The notes beneath the pieces were generated by a model that did no database searches, was not told where the DNA came from, and saw only the letters and a program-made list of their open reading frames with translations. From positions 158,563 to 222,562 of the forward strand of contig MU266344.1 of assembly GCA_021014945.1 (NCBI GenBank): a stretch of DNA of 64,000 nucleotides, in the 5' to 3' direction. The DNA is from Leucogyrophana mollusca (lineage: Eukaryota; Basidiomycota; Agaricomycetes; Boletales). The translations under genes were made by a program, and so were the position numbers. Positions 22,633 to 34,990 of the stretch are shown here, one piece after another (position 1 is the first letter of the stretch; each line of letters starts with the position of its first letter).

Positions 22633-24866
22633 ATGGCTAGGATTTCTGCACCGAACAGCGTACGCTCGGTTACCTTGTCGCGTCACTCCATAGAGATTGT
22701 TCCTGCTTCTCCCCTACGGGAGGTGCTTTCCCCAGCACCTGCACCGAGGTGAATACATTCCTGATGTTAAATAGTGGGGTGTTCTGGAGACCGTATCCGG
22801 GAAACTGACGTGCCCAAATCACTCTGTCTTAGGCCTCGACGCGCCGAGCCCTCCCGTCCTTGGCCATGGGTGGATTTTAACGCGGATTTGGAGTCCGTGG
22901 ATCCTGATGTCGAACCTAGCCCTCCTATCAACTCGGATCTTGGCTCTGCCGACACCGAGTTGGCCACCTCAAAGGAAACCGCCGACGAGCGGTGGAAGGG
23001 GTATCCTCAGAGCTTCTTCCCGAACTGGACCCTGGAGCAGATCGAGCGGAGCAATATTTTGAGCGGCTTCAAGGATACAGAAGATTGCTGGACATATCGG
23101 GTCGACGTCTTCAACAACGGGTCCTTCGAGGACCGCCCGCTTCCATTGGGAAAACATAAGAAGGAAACCACCTGGAAATTGATCCAGGAAAAGGTAGGTC
23201 GTGCTTCTTTTCTGTAGATGCTGGGGTCTGAGTGTCTTTGAAGCGTCCAAAGGATATCTGTGTTCGTGTTCTATTCGTCAACAACTTACCACGGCCTATC
23301 ATGCAAATGCTGGGAACGCAGTGCGTAATGATCTTGCACTCGCCATGGTGGAACAATAATAATTGACGTTCATCAGCTACGACATCGATCCCTTCTTCTT
23401 TTCTACTTCCGTGAACTGGATACCATCGCATTACCAGGAAGACCTTCAACCCCGAGGAGATCGTACGTAAGCATCTATCAGGCCCTTTCAATTTTGCCGA
23501 CGAGCTAGTCAGATATCACAATAACTCTCCCCTTCATACGTCCCATTCGCAACGTCCCTATTTCGGCGACCAAACCACTACAGCCCATTGCATCAAGGCA
23601 ACCTTTACCAAATAAACCTATTAACACCCAAGCATCGCTTTCACTCTTCTCCAGTACGTGCTTGTTCTGTCATCCATACCGTACTGAGAGCTTATGTTCT
23701 AACATTAGCTGACCACGTCTTATTAACCGATCTAATTGCCATCCATATGGTCCGCACAGCGTCTCCGAGTTCGAGTACCATCCTCTCGTATCATCCCGCT
23801 GTCTGTGTGCACAGGACGTCTGCCAAGCTGTTGCATTCTCTCATTCTCCAAGTTGGCCGAAACTTGTATTGGAGCGAGATTTTACACGCCTCAACCGATC
23901 CTACATTCATCCTGGTAGCCATCTTGTGGTACGCACTCTACTCCTGGGAAGAAGCGTTTGAAAAGATTAACGAACACAGCAACTGGTTGGTGAGTAACCA
24001 GCACCATCCGCCTCGTTATACCTAATTGAGCTTGGTCTTTAGGAAGCACGCGTGATAAACACGAATGAGACCTACCTCACGCGGGACCTTCATATCCTGC
24101 AGGCTCATCTATTGCATTACACCTCCCTTTTGGACGAGTTTCGACGCTCTGTCGATTTTGTGATGAACACCCCGAATCCCGCCATGGAATCTTGTCAGGA
24201 AAAGGAGCGATTGCATTCGCAACGACTTATGAAGAAGGAGTGCGAGAATCTCAAGTCAGAGATAGACAGGCTCGAGGCACAGAGAAAAATGCAGAGCAGT
24301 CGGCTTAAGAACGCGATGGATCTTGTGAGTTTCTGTCGCTTCCGAGTTTGCGTCTGATGCTGATCCGGTGCTCGCAGGCGTTTGCCAATGTTGCTATCCG
24401 AGACTCGAATGCTATGAAGCAGGTGTGTGCCACGTCTTGGCTGCTCGTGCCATTTTTGATCATGTTGCATTAGATTTCGTACCTCTCGATCATCTTTCTG
24501 CCTGGAAGTTTTGCAGCTGTGCGTTGTCCACGCTCAACATCAACTCGTACAATCTAACATTAGATCACTCAACAGGCGTTGTTTGGCATGAACGTCAAAG
24601 AAATACAGCCAGGGTCACTTGAGACGTTAGCCAACTTTGTCGCTGTGACAATCGGGCTCACCATTTTGACCATCTGCCTTGTCCTCGTGGGCCGGGCCAG
24701 GAATCCCGTACACGAACATGGCGAGAGTGATGGGCTCTTCGCTAAGTGTCTGTGGTGGCCGGTATCCAAGACGCTGAAGGTTCTGAGAATGGGAAAGGGC
24801 AAAGAAGTTCCGCACGATGAAGAAGAAGCTGTGGCTGGTGCGACGGGGGCTACCACAGAGACCTGA
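22633..24866 (+). CDS. CorA-like Mg2+ transporter
   Basis: Ten exons: 22633-22748, 22833-23193, 23244-23320, 23377-23462, 23513-23653, 23709-23989, 24043-24324, 24378-24422, 24474-24518, 24576-24866; 574 residues. It has the fungal CorA-like layout: WTYRVDVFNN, HYDIDPFFFSTSVNWIPSHYQ, GDHITITLPFIR, DPTFILVAILWYALYSWEEA, a long helix LHILQAHLLHYTSLLDEFRRSV with a coiled-coil segment (KECENLKSEIDRLEAQRK), then AFANVAIRDSNAMKQISYL. TM1 is SIIFLPGSFAAALFGMN, with the signature GMN at its end, followed by a short loop and TM2 (VAVTIGLTILTICLVLVG). The tail is cytosolic and acidic/basic mixed. Family knowledge says a pentameric Mg2+ channel at the plasma or organelle membrane. The start exon is inferred from splice phase; the frame of exon 2 has no ATG of its own. 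Confidence 0.9.
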
Positions 24867-25655
24867 CCTGGACCATCGAATGAGCTTTCCTATGCAAAAG
24901 GACTCTGATACAGCACTTCCCATGGATTTGTATACTGATCTCTCGTCATCGTACTTATATCGATCGTATCTACGATCAAGTTTGGTGGTAGTAGTCTTCA
25001 TTGGGCTCGGATTCTACGTAGAAAAAACACTCCCTCATAAACTCGGGTACTGTGTTGGTCCAGGATTCAGAGATCGTCATGTTCAATAATTTACACCAGT
25101 CCAGATCTGGATAACGGTATTGCTCTCTCCGTTGCAACCCTGGCGTAGACTCGGATATGACCCACTATCGTTTTCCTAGCACTGGCAATCCCCCTTCTAT
25201 TGCCACAGGGATCGACCTTCCAGAACATATAGCTACAGCATGCTGCGATCGTCGCCTAGTCCCAGGGCACGCTGTGGTGGCGGACGAAGCACAAGTCGTG
25301 GCCGTAATGTTTGGTTGAACTTTGTTTGCCTCTTGTAATATGTTGATGCTGGAATGCTGCAACGCTTTGTTGATGCCCGCGGCGACTGGCATTCCGCCAA
25401 AACATAGGCCAGAAAGCATGGCCTATCGAAACATCCACATGTGCCTGGTACTGTCGTCCTGGCTCTCCCTCGTTCATACTCGTTAGTAAAATCGCTTGCA
25501 CTGCCTGGGTCCTTCGTCTGCCACTCATTTCACAAGACGATCGTTGCAATCATGTTCACCACGAAGCGTGATTGGTGGGGCCGAAGCGCAGTTAATTATG
25601 TTTCGGATTCTGGCCAGTTTTGTGAGCTTCCTGTGGCAGATTAACTTCGCAATGG
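24867..25655. other. Intergenic, nothing recognised
   Basis: 3' flank of the CorA-like gene leading into the repeat block. Open frames lack motifs. Confidence 0.45.
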
Positions 25656-25659
25656 AAAA

Positions 25660-25790
25660 TGGGGTCAGGGGCTACTGGACGTATCGGGTCGACGTTATGA
25701 ATAACGAGAACTTTGTTGACTGGCCGCACCTGCAGGGCGGACATCGGAATGAGTGTACCCGAAATGTGATCCGCAAGAAAGTAGGTCGCG
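25660..25790 (+). pseudogene. Duplicated piece of CorA-like exon 2
   Basis: Reads YWTYRVDVMNNENFVDWP, then GGHRNECTRNVIRKK and a GTAGGTCG donor. This corresponds to CWTYRVDVFNNGSFEDRP..KETTWKLIQEK and the GTAGGTCG donor at 23090-23200. Nothing downstream of the donor matches later CorA exons; instead repeat family R begins within about 30 bp. It is an orphan exon fragment. Confidence 0.75.
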
Positions 25791-25804
25791 CAAGTGCTGG
25801 GCGT

Positions 25805-27940
25805 GGGTGTCCGGTGGAGATGAGTGATGGCTGAGGGTGCTGGGTACCGATGGTGTGCTGTGAGATTGCCTGAAGATATGAACTGGGTGCCGAGGCTCGA
25901 AAGTAACGTCGTCAGGACGCTGGGCCGTCATCCGAGGTGCTGGGATGCCAACGGAGTGCAGGTCAACAAGTGCTGAAACCATCAATGGCAGTAGGCGTGC
26001 TGCGACGTCGACCGTGTGCTAGGACATCGACGACATCAACAGTGTACTAGTGGTGTGAGTTTCGGAAGTCGGTAGTGCCTCCAGGATGGGATGTATGCAC
26101 CCCATCGCAGACAGTATCCCCCTCGTACTCCACGAGGCCGATACGGCGAGTGCGCTCGAGGTATGTTTTGAGCTTTCGGTGACCCGATGTTCGTGCCCAA
26201 GATTGATCCGAGGCTCCCACGTATTCTCTTCACGTGACAATCCCTTCCACTTTACCGATTACTCCTTTCCTCGACGCTCTCATCCAACACTTCTTCGACT
26301 TCTTGCTCCAAGTGGCCAGCGACGAAAATAGGGGTGGAGGTGGTGGTTTCTGTTTGTTTGCAAGATAGGTGAATTGTAGGGCAATAACGAGATGGTACTT
26401 GGCTGGGCCTTTTGAGGACCTTGAAAGGCCCGAAACATCAGTCGTCAAGCTTCTTCAAAGGGCGCGAGAGTATTAGATCGCCACCATCGAGGCAGATATA
26501 CTCCCGCGGCTTCTAATCTGGCCGCAGCGGATATGAAGTGCTCCCACGATCGTCATCATGGGGGTGCTTCATACCCGCTGCGGCCTCCACAAGGGCCGAG
26601 TTCGCGTCCCGCGCATGTTCTTCGTGCACTGCGGGAAGGTTTGTGCGGCCCATTTTGAACAAAGGTCCTCGGCTCAAGCCCTTTTCGTGGTGCTGACCAT
26701 AGCGCAGGAAAAGGGGAATACCCGACGAGGTTTTCATCATGTCATTATACTTGAACTTCGAGTGCGCTAGTGCTGCGAATCTCGGAAGTCGGGAGTGCTT
26801 GTAATCCGGAGTGTATGTGATGCGTAGCGGTAGCTCCAGAGCAGTAGCTTCCGCACTAGATGCCAGCGCGACAAAAGGCCCTTGTCATTAGTCTAGACTA
26901 TTCAACAGTCGGGCAAAGGGACGAAACCCGATGTGTGTGCGATGCGATGGAAGGTCTGTGAGGTGTTCGGTGACGACGGGGGTGGGCGGCATGGGGTGGG
27001 GCGAAGGCGATGACATGCCAGCACAGCCTGTTTCTCCGACTGGGATGTGGAAGAGCGAAGGTCGGTAGTTGGTTGGGCTGCGTAAACTCGAACTCGGGCT
27101 CAGTCAATTGGAGCAGCTCGCTGGGTAGAGAGCAACATCGAACCCTAGAACATCCTTGATAGCGTGCTGAGATATCGAGGCCGTACTGGAGATTGGGTGT
27201 GCTAGGATCGCCAGAGTGCCGAAGGGGTACTGGGATGTCAAAGACATACTGGAACGTGGACAAAATGCCGGGGCGCTCAAAAAATGGGTGCCGTGATGCC
27301 GACGGAGCGGCGGAACACGGACGGGCGCTGGCATTCAACAGGGGCTCGAAAATACATCTGGGTTGTTGGGATGCAGGCACCCCGCCGAGGCGTGCGCGGT
27401 ACCCACCAGTGGCATTCAGCACACCCAGAAGCGACAGCCTCCGCACTGGCGTACCCAAGGAGCGCTCCCGTATTGGTGTATACAGCAACAGCAGCGGATA
27501 CTATGGTGAGAGCGACCGTCCAGCGGCGCTGGTGTGGTGACAGCGCGAGGAAAGGCAGTGCATTTGGGCATTCGCGTGCATCGGGGCCTGGGGCGGCACG
27601 GGGAGGCGCATGGTGTATGCGATGGAAGAGGTCTGGTGACGCCAGGGGCGGGGAATGGGGAATGGGAAGCCGTGGGGTGGTTGCGTGGACTCAAACACCC
27701 AGAATGCAAGGCGCATATCCCTAGAATGTCCTTAGTGTATATGGTGCTGAGATGTCGAGGCCGTGGTTCGAATGCTCTTAGACTGCACGAATATTCCTCT
27801 TTCCTTGATATGCTCTCATCCAACACTTCTTGCTCCACGTGGCCACCGACGAAAATGGGGGCAGAGGTGGTGGTTTCTGTTTGTTTGCAAGGGGAGGTAG
27901 GTCGATTGTAGGGCAACAGTGTGACCATGAGCGACCGGTT
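25805..27940 (+). repeat. Repeat family R, copy 2 (longest unit)
   Basis: Begins near GATGAGTGATGGCTGA and shares with the next unit, in order, CTCGAAAGTAACGTCGTCAG, GTGCTGAAACCATCAA, GGACATCGACGACATC, CGCTCGAGGTAT, TACTCCTTTCCT and the landmarks listed for copy 1. From about 27260 it continues into sequence absent from copy 3, and at 27720-27920 it contains a second partial copy of its own middle. Long minus-strand open frames here (for example 27416-28330) run across a repeat boundary and are most likely chance. Confidence 0.75.
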
Positions 27941-29400
27941 GGGATGAGTGATGGCTGAAAGCGCTGGGCACCGACGGTGTGCTGTGAGATCGCCTGAAGA
28001 TATTAATTGAGGCTCGAAAGTAACGTCGTCAGGGCGCTGGGCCATCCTCCGAGGTGCTGGGATGTCAACGGAGTACAGGTCGACAAATGCTGAAACCATC
28101 AAGGGCAATCGGCGTGCTGGGACGTCGACTGTGTGCGAGGACATCGACGACATCGACAATGTACTAGTGCTGCGAATTTCGAAAGTCGGCAGTGCCCTCA
28201 GTCTGGGGTGTATGCACTCCGTTGCGGAGATTATCCCCCTCGCGAGTCGTACTCCGCGCAGCCGATGCGTGGTGCGCTCGAGGTATAGCTTGAGCTTTTG
28301 CCGGCCCTGCGTATCCTCTTCACGCGGCAATCCCTTCTACTCTACCAAATACTCCTTTCCTGGACGCTCTCTCGTCCAACACTTCTTCGACTTCTGACTC
28401 CAAGTGGCCACCGACGAAATAAAGGCGGAGATGGTAGTTTCTGTTGCAAGGGCAAGTCAAGGCAGCAACGAGACGGTATTGAATACCGGATGGACCGGCG
28501 CCAGGAGTGGGTGAGCTGAGGCTCATACAACAGTTGACCGACGTTTTTCGGAGCCCTAAGAGGCCCGAAACGCCGGTCGTCAAGCTTCTTCAAAGATTGC
28601 GAGATCATTAGATTGCCGCCATCGAGGCAGACATACTCCCCTGCTTCTAATCCGGCCGCAGCAGATATAAAGTGCACCTACGATCATCATCGCCGGGACT
28701 CTTCATACCCGCTGCGGCCTTCACAAGGGCCGTATTCGCGTCCCCGAGAATATTCTTCGTGCGCGGCGCGGGGGTTTGTGCGCTCTCAGTTTGAAGCTTG
28801 AACAAAGGTCCTCGGCTCGAGCCCTTCCCGCGGGTTCCGACCATGCTCAGGAAAAAAGGGCAATACCCGGGCAACATTCATATCTTGTCGTTGTGATTGA
28901 ACTTCGGCGGCGCGCTAGTGCTGCGAATTTCGGAAGTCGGGAGTGCCTTCAGTCCGGGGTGTATGTATGCACTCCGCTGAGGCGTGTACGATGCCTAGTG
29001 GTAGCTTCTGCACCGGATGCCAGCGCACAGAGGGCCCTTGTGATTAGTTGAGGCTATCTAGCAGTCGATGGGGGTGGGCGGCATGGGGTGGGGCGAAGGC
29101 GATGACCCGGCGCGGCTTGGTTCCCCGCCCGGGACGTAGGAGAGCGGGGGTAGTCGGTTGGGCTCGAACTCGAGGTCAATCAAATGCGCAGCTCGCTGGA
29201 TAGAGGTCAACAGCGATCGCTGGGTATAAAGCAACAATGATCGCTGGATATAGATCAGAAGCGAACCCCAGATGTCCTTGATAGAGTGCCAAGATGTAGA
29301 GGCCGTGTTGGGACGTGCTGGGATGTTGATGGGTGATTGGGTGAAGACATAGGCTCGAAAGCGACAAGTGCGCATGCCAGGGCAGTTTTTTGGTTTACGT
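27941..29400 (+). repeat. Repeat family R, copy 3
   Basis: Direct repeat of copy 2, offset by about 2.1 kb, at moderately diverged identity. It ends around 29330-29400, after which single-copy DNA leads into the LRR gene. Near 29210-29260 a short local repeat (ATCGCTGG-ATA) appears. No coding potential was recognised. Confidence 0.75.
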
Positions 29401-29636
29401 AAACTTGAGCACCCTTATACTTAGATTTGCAGGGCCCAGCGCAGCTCTGTGAGGTGTTCACTGGTCGATGAGCCTGATGATTTCGGTGAGAGAAAGGCGA
29501 TGAAAAATCAGGCTCGGGATCGACGTAAAAAATGAATGTATTTAGATTGTGTGAAGAGAGAAATGTCCACGCCACATTGCACGCTGGCAGTGACACCCAC
29601 TGCGCCCACCCAACGCGAACAAGCAGTAATAGTTCC

Positions 29637-32600
29637 ATGTCCACCTCTTCATGCTCCCCCTCCTCCTCCGCCGTAACAATCCCCATCCCCGGTAAATCAA
29701 TCCTAAAACGGCCCCCACCACCCCAAACTGGCTTCCTCACCCGCATCAAGGGCCTCCTCCCCACACCCTCCTCGCCCGCCCCCCCGTCCACCGCCGAATC
29801 CAGGCCCCTCAAGCGCGCACACTTCATCCTCCCCCAGCTCGTCACCGTATACCCCATCTCCTCCCTCAACCCGCCCTCCACCCCCGCCCTCAAGGACGAG
29901 AAGCGCGCCATCGAGGAGCGCGAGTATGCCCGCCGGAGACGGGTGCTGAGAGGCGCGGGCGTCGGCACGGGCGGGGAGACGGAGGAGTGGTGGGCGCTGG
30001 AGAAGGTCGAGAGTTTTTACAGGGAGTGCTGTGCCTCGCGGGAGGAGGACCCCGATCCTGCCATCTCCGCCGCGTTCAAGGTGCGTTTTTCTGTGTGGGC
30101 GGTTGGGAGGGGGGCTGATGCGAGTGGCGGGCAGCGTGCGTCTGCGAGCAACCCGCGCTCGGTCGATCTGTCTGGCGCACAGCTCACGCTAACCTCCGCC
30201 GCCATCCTCTCGGATGTGTTCACGATCGAATGGGGGCTCAGGAAGCTGACGCTCAGGGAGTGTGATCTCGACGACCTCGTGCGTACCTCTATCTCCCTCC
30301 AGGCTGGTCTCACTCAACCGCCCACAGAAACTCAAGCCGCTCCTGCACGCGTTGCTCATCCCCGGGACGCTCGTCTTCCTCTCCGTCGCCTCCAATCGGC
30401 GCATCAAGGCCCCCGGGTTCCGCCTCCTTGGCGCGTATGTCGCTAGGGTGCGTGTCATTCGTTCCGTTTGCCTGCAGTACCACATCGATTCTTGTTCTCT
30501 TCTCTCGACTCATGCCTTCTTACTGATGCTCTCTCTATGTAAACACCCGCTGCGTGCATATGCACAACCACCTTGCTACCCGCAATTCCATCGCTACCCG
30601 CAACTCCATGCATACCTGCAACTACCTCCCAACCCACCACGCACAACTTCCACCCCACCAGGCAAAATCCCTCCAATTCCTCGACCTATCCCAAACGACC
30701 CTCGACAAGAAATCCATCGAGTACATCGCCGCCTCCCTCGCCCCCGCCCCGAACGCGGGGCTGCTCACTTCCTCCTCAGCGAATACCTCGTCCGCTCCAG
30801 CTAGTCCCTCGCCCGCCACCGATACCACGCTCCCCAACACGGGCCTCGTCTCCCTCCGCCTGGACGACTGCGCGCTCAAGCCGGCGGCGCTGGAGGCGCT
30901 TTGTGAGTGTTTGTTTCTTTGTTTCTCTGTCTAGTTGTGTGGGTGTTTGGGTGCCTGGTAGTCTATCTGTTGGACTGGTTGATTCTTCGTCCGTTCTGTT
31001 CGCTGTTTGCTTCGTGTTTCGGGCGTACGCCCTGTCCTACTGTTTATCTGCGGTGTTGTGTTGATGGAGAGGGTGACGCTGATTGTGTTTTCTTTCTTCT
31101 TCTTTCTTTCTTCGACACCATCTCGCCCCACTCCGCACTCCCTTCCCTCCCTCCTTCCCAATTCCATCCATCCATCCTTATTCCTTCCATCCTTATTCCT
31201 TCCATCCCTCCCATCCTTATTCCTTCCATCCCTCCCATCCTCCCCTCCACCACCCCCACTCCCACCCACAGCCCGCACAGTCCGCACCTCCTCCCTGCGC
31301 AACATCTCCCTCCGGCACAACCGCATAACCGCCACCGGCGCCGTCGCCCTCGCGCTCATGATCCGCGACTACCCCGACGCCATACCCGTCCCCGGTGCAC
31401 CCAGCAGCCCCGCGGGGAGCGTGAGTGCGTTCTCGCCCCCGCCGTCGCCGATGTCCCCGAGCGTGGGCTTGCCGATGTCCCCGAGCTTGGGCTTACCGGC
31501 GTCCCCGAACCTGGGCCCGCCGGCTTCACCGAGTTCACGCCAGTTTCCTAACCCACAGTCCCCCGCCACCAACGCGAACGCGAACGCGCCGCCGCCCCGC
31601 CCCCCACCGCGCCACCCCGCCGCCGCAGGCCCACAGACGACGTACACGCCGTACATACCGCGTGCGCGGCGCGCGCCTGCGGCCGTCCCTGCGCAGTCCA
31701 GCGCAAATGGAAGTGCGAATGGAAGCGCGAATGGCGGTGTGAGCGCGAATTCGTACGCGTACACGAATCCCCTCTCCGCGACGGGCCACCCCGTCCCGAT
31801 CATCACCTCCAACTCGCAGGGGGGCATCACGACGCGGCACGAGGCCGGGGGCGGGCTTGTCAACGGTAGCGCCAGCGCGGGGGGGAGGTATCACCAAAAC
31901 ACACACACCGGTTCCGTCCATCCCGGCGCACACGCCGCTTCTAATAACCACCCAGGAAACAACCCCAGCGCCATCACACACAACAACGCACACGCGCAGG
32001 GCCCGAGCGCGGCGCTGCTCGACAAGGTGCGCGCGCTGGACACGTTGCCGCGCCTCGGGGCGCTGCGGACGCTCGATCTGCGGGGGAATGATCTGAGGGT
32101 GGGTTTTGTTGGGTTTTGTTGTTGTCTTGTGCGCTCGCTGACTCGTTAATTTGTTTTCTCCTCCCCTTCTCGGCCCCTGACCGCAATTCCTCACTTGAAC
32201 CCAACCACATTCCTGTCCCCATCCCCTCTATCCCCAACGCAAACGCAAACGCATCGCCCTCACCCCTCACTCCACCCCCCACCCACAGAGCGGCGTAACC
32301 TACATCGCGCAGGTGCTCAAGCGCAACCGCACCCTCAAGGTGCTCAACCTCGCCGAGAACAAGCTCGATGTGGGGTGTCTGGTCGCGATCGCTGAGGCGC
32401 TGGTGCGTGGTGTTTCTTTGCGGTTCTGGTTCGCGTTTTTGTGGCGTTTTCTTTTTGCGTTTCGGCTTGGGCTAGAGGGTTTGGGGGGAGCGTTTTCGCG
32501 TTTTTGGGGGCCTGCGCCAACCAGAAACCACGTGGGAATATATACTGACGCAGCCCGCCACTAGAAATACAACCTCTCGCTGGAGACGCTCGACCTGAGC

Positions 32601-34598
32601 CGGAACCCGTGTTCGGGGCCGGGGCTGGAGGGGGTACGTACTTTTTCCCTTTCTCCCTTTCCTTTTAGGGCTGACCCGTAACCCCCATATTCCGTGCCCC
32701 CGCCCTGCCGCGCCCGCACAACCCCCCTCCCCCCACCAGATCCAATCCCTCCGCACCGCCTTCACGCTCAACACCGCGCTCAAGCGGCTCTTCCTCTCCT
32801 CGACCGCGCTCACCTCCGCGGGGGCGATCGCGCTCGCGGAGTTCCTCCCCGAGTCGACGTCCCTGCTGCACCTCGACCTCACGCAGAACGCGCTCGACCT
32901 CGCGGGCGTGATGGCGCTCAGCGGGGGGCTGAAGGCGAACCGCGTGCTGCGGTGCCTGGATGTGAATATCCCGCCCGATGATGAGGAGTTTGCGAGGTGA
33001 GTGGTGGGTTTGTTGCGTGCGGTTTCTTTGTGTACGGTTTCTTTGTGTGCGGTTTCTTTGCAGTTGGGTGCGGGTGCGGGTGGGGTGGTTTCGGTGGTGT
33101 ATCGGGTGACGGGGACGGACACATGTAAGCTGACTACACTCCACAACCCCGCAGGATGTGTCGCGATATCCTCAACACCTGTGTCCGCAACACGGAAGAA
33201 GCGGAGAAGGCGGCGCCGAGTCCGAGCGGCAAGGGCCTCGGAAAGGGCGTGTGGGGCATGATCGAGGAAAGCGAGCTCGCAAAGTCGATTCGCCAGGGGC
33301 ACGCTGCTGCGTCGAAGGTGTGTGTTTCGTCTTGATGTTTGATGCTTGGCCCCCTGCCCGCTCCCGACTCGTCATCGGTTATCGCTGACTTGACCTAAAT
33401 CCAACCCCTGGCCACAAAACGACAGCCTGAAGACGCCGACGTGGCTTCCCGCGCGAGAGCGATCCTGGCGCAGATGCACGAAGCTGTCGCGTCGTCGGGG
33501 ACCGCCTCGAAGAAGACCACCATCGCCGAGTCGCCTAGCACACCCACGGCCACTTCCCCGCCAACACCCGTGCCCACGCTGATCCAGAGCGCGAAAGACG
33601 TCGTCGCGGAGCTCTCGAAGGTGGTGCGCATGGCCACGGACGCGGACGGCGCTGTCCTCGAAGAACTCCTCGGGCTGTGCGACCAGCTCAACGCCGCGAT
33701 CGCACAGCTGTCGCCTGCCAAGGTCGGCCTGGGGCTGAAGATCGACGGCGGTCCGAGCGTCCGTGATGGGACGGGCGTCGCGGGGGCGGAGGGGGAGGGG
33801 AAACTGGAAGAGGAGGAGGAAGAGGTGCCGGTGACGCCGCGCGTGGACAAGGGCAAGGCGCGTGCGGAGCCGGAGCCTGAGGAGCCCGAGAAAGTGTTGA
33901 GTCCCACTTTCATGATTGAGTCGGATCAGGACGAGGATGAAGACGACCACAGGTCGTTCGCGGGGGAGGGCGACGCGGACGGGGAGGCGGACGGGGTGGG
34001 GATGCCGTCGCCGACGGATAGGTGCGTGTTTATGAATTTATGCTGTGTTGGGTGGGGATGCTGATGTGACGTGGCTTGGTGGGATGCCAGATCGCGGATA
34101 TGGGTCGAGGAGGAGGGCGAGGTGTTTAGGAAGGGGACTGTGCTGCTTGGCCCGGAGGAGATGGAGGGAGAATACGCAGGCGAGGACCTGCGGCGCGAGG
34201 TGAGCCTCCCAGCACTCAAGCCCAAGCCCTGCACAATCCCCGCTAACCACCCGTCCCACCAGCTCCTCGACGCGATGGTCGAGCGCCCCCCGCCGCGCGG
34301 GTTCATCGACGAGTTCGGAATGGAGATCGTGGTGCAGAGCCCCGGCGATGTCGGCCCGCTCTCGCCCGCCGTGGCGCCGGTGGAAGAGGAACCGAAGCCG
34401 AAGCCCGCACCGCGTCCGTATATATCCCGTACGCGCTCGTCGTCTAATGGGAGCGGGCAGCTCGACTCGCCGACGAGCCCTGTGTCGCCGGCGGTGCGGA
34501 GCCCTGTGCCTGGTTCGCCGTCTGTGCGGAGCCCCATATCGCCGTCTAGACCATTCCCGCAGCGAAGCTGGTCCTCGCCGCCTTCTGACCAGACGTGA
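29637..34598 (+). CDS. Leucine-rich-repeat (RNI-like) protein, PPP1R37-type
   Basis: Twelve exons: 29637-30080, 30135-30278, 30328-30447, 30662-30902, 31272-32098, 32289-32402, 32565-32633, 32740-32996, 33155-33317, 33426-34021, 34091-34199, 34263-34598; 1139 residues. The N-terminus has a basic-proline motif KSILKRPPPPQ and KRAHFILP, as in the fungal relatives of PP1 regulatory subunit 37. Ribonuclease-inhibitor-type LRRs follow (SVDLSGAQLTLTSAAILSDV, LQFLDLSQTTLD, LVSLRLDDCALK, LRTLDLRGNDLR, LKVLNLAENKLD, LETLDLSRNP, LLHLDLTQNALD), interrupted by a ~270-residue Pro/Ser/Asn-rich insert in exon 5. The last third is disordered and acidic, ending in an Arg/Ser/Pro-rich tail. A phosphatase-regulatory role is inferred from family only. 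ATG 29637 is preferred over in-frame 29532 because homologue-like sequence begins there. Confidence 0.85.
31155..31258 (+). repeat. Pyrimidine-rich short tandem repeat inside an intron
   Basis: Irregular repeats of TTCCATCC/TTATTCC units lie inside the 369-nt intron 4 (30903-31271) of the LRR gene and account for much of its unusual length. The opposite strand is purine-rich. Confidence 0.85.
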
Positions 34599-34599
34599 A

Positions 34600-34990
34600 T
34601 AATGGGCGCTTCGCAATTTCGCCGGCTTGAAAACGTCTCCACGGGACTATGCATATCTTCTGCCACGGAAACAAACAAACAAAAGTCATTGATTGATTAA
34701 TGAATGGTTGAAGTCGTCATGATCGTGATCGTGATCGTGATCACACATATCTACCCTCATTTTGCTTCGATCGATTCATTATTACCCTTTCATGTGTTGT
34801 GTATGTGCTCATTTCATATACGACTGTGTACTCTACGTAGACTTCTCTGCTGATAATATAGGTGTGGGTGTCGATCGCTGGAGTGAGGTTTGCCAGGGGA
34901 AGAAGTTTGGTGTAGGGTGCGTCGGACTTGTGAGGACCCGACGGTTGCCTCTACGGCATTCCACGAAATTGCGTTTTTCAATCCATCGAC
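34600..34990. other. Intergenic with a short GATCGT tandem repeat
   Basis: 3' flank of the LRR gene and 5' flank of the peroxiredoxin gene. A GATCGT hexamer is repeated about 3.5 times at 34721-34744. Nothing else was recognised. Confidence 0.6.

Noticed and set aside
26898..27488. 196-codon minus-strand open frame
   Set aside because: It lies wholly inside repeat R and is not kept open in copies 1 and 3.
27416..28330. 304-codon minus-strand open frame
   Set aside because: It crosses the boundary between two repeat units and has no domain; open reading is likely due to base composition.
31535..32194. Minus-strand Arg-rich frame opposite LRR exon 5
   Set aside because: It is an antisense product of a GC-rich Pro/Ser/Asn insert, with no motif of its own.
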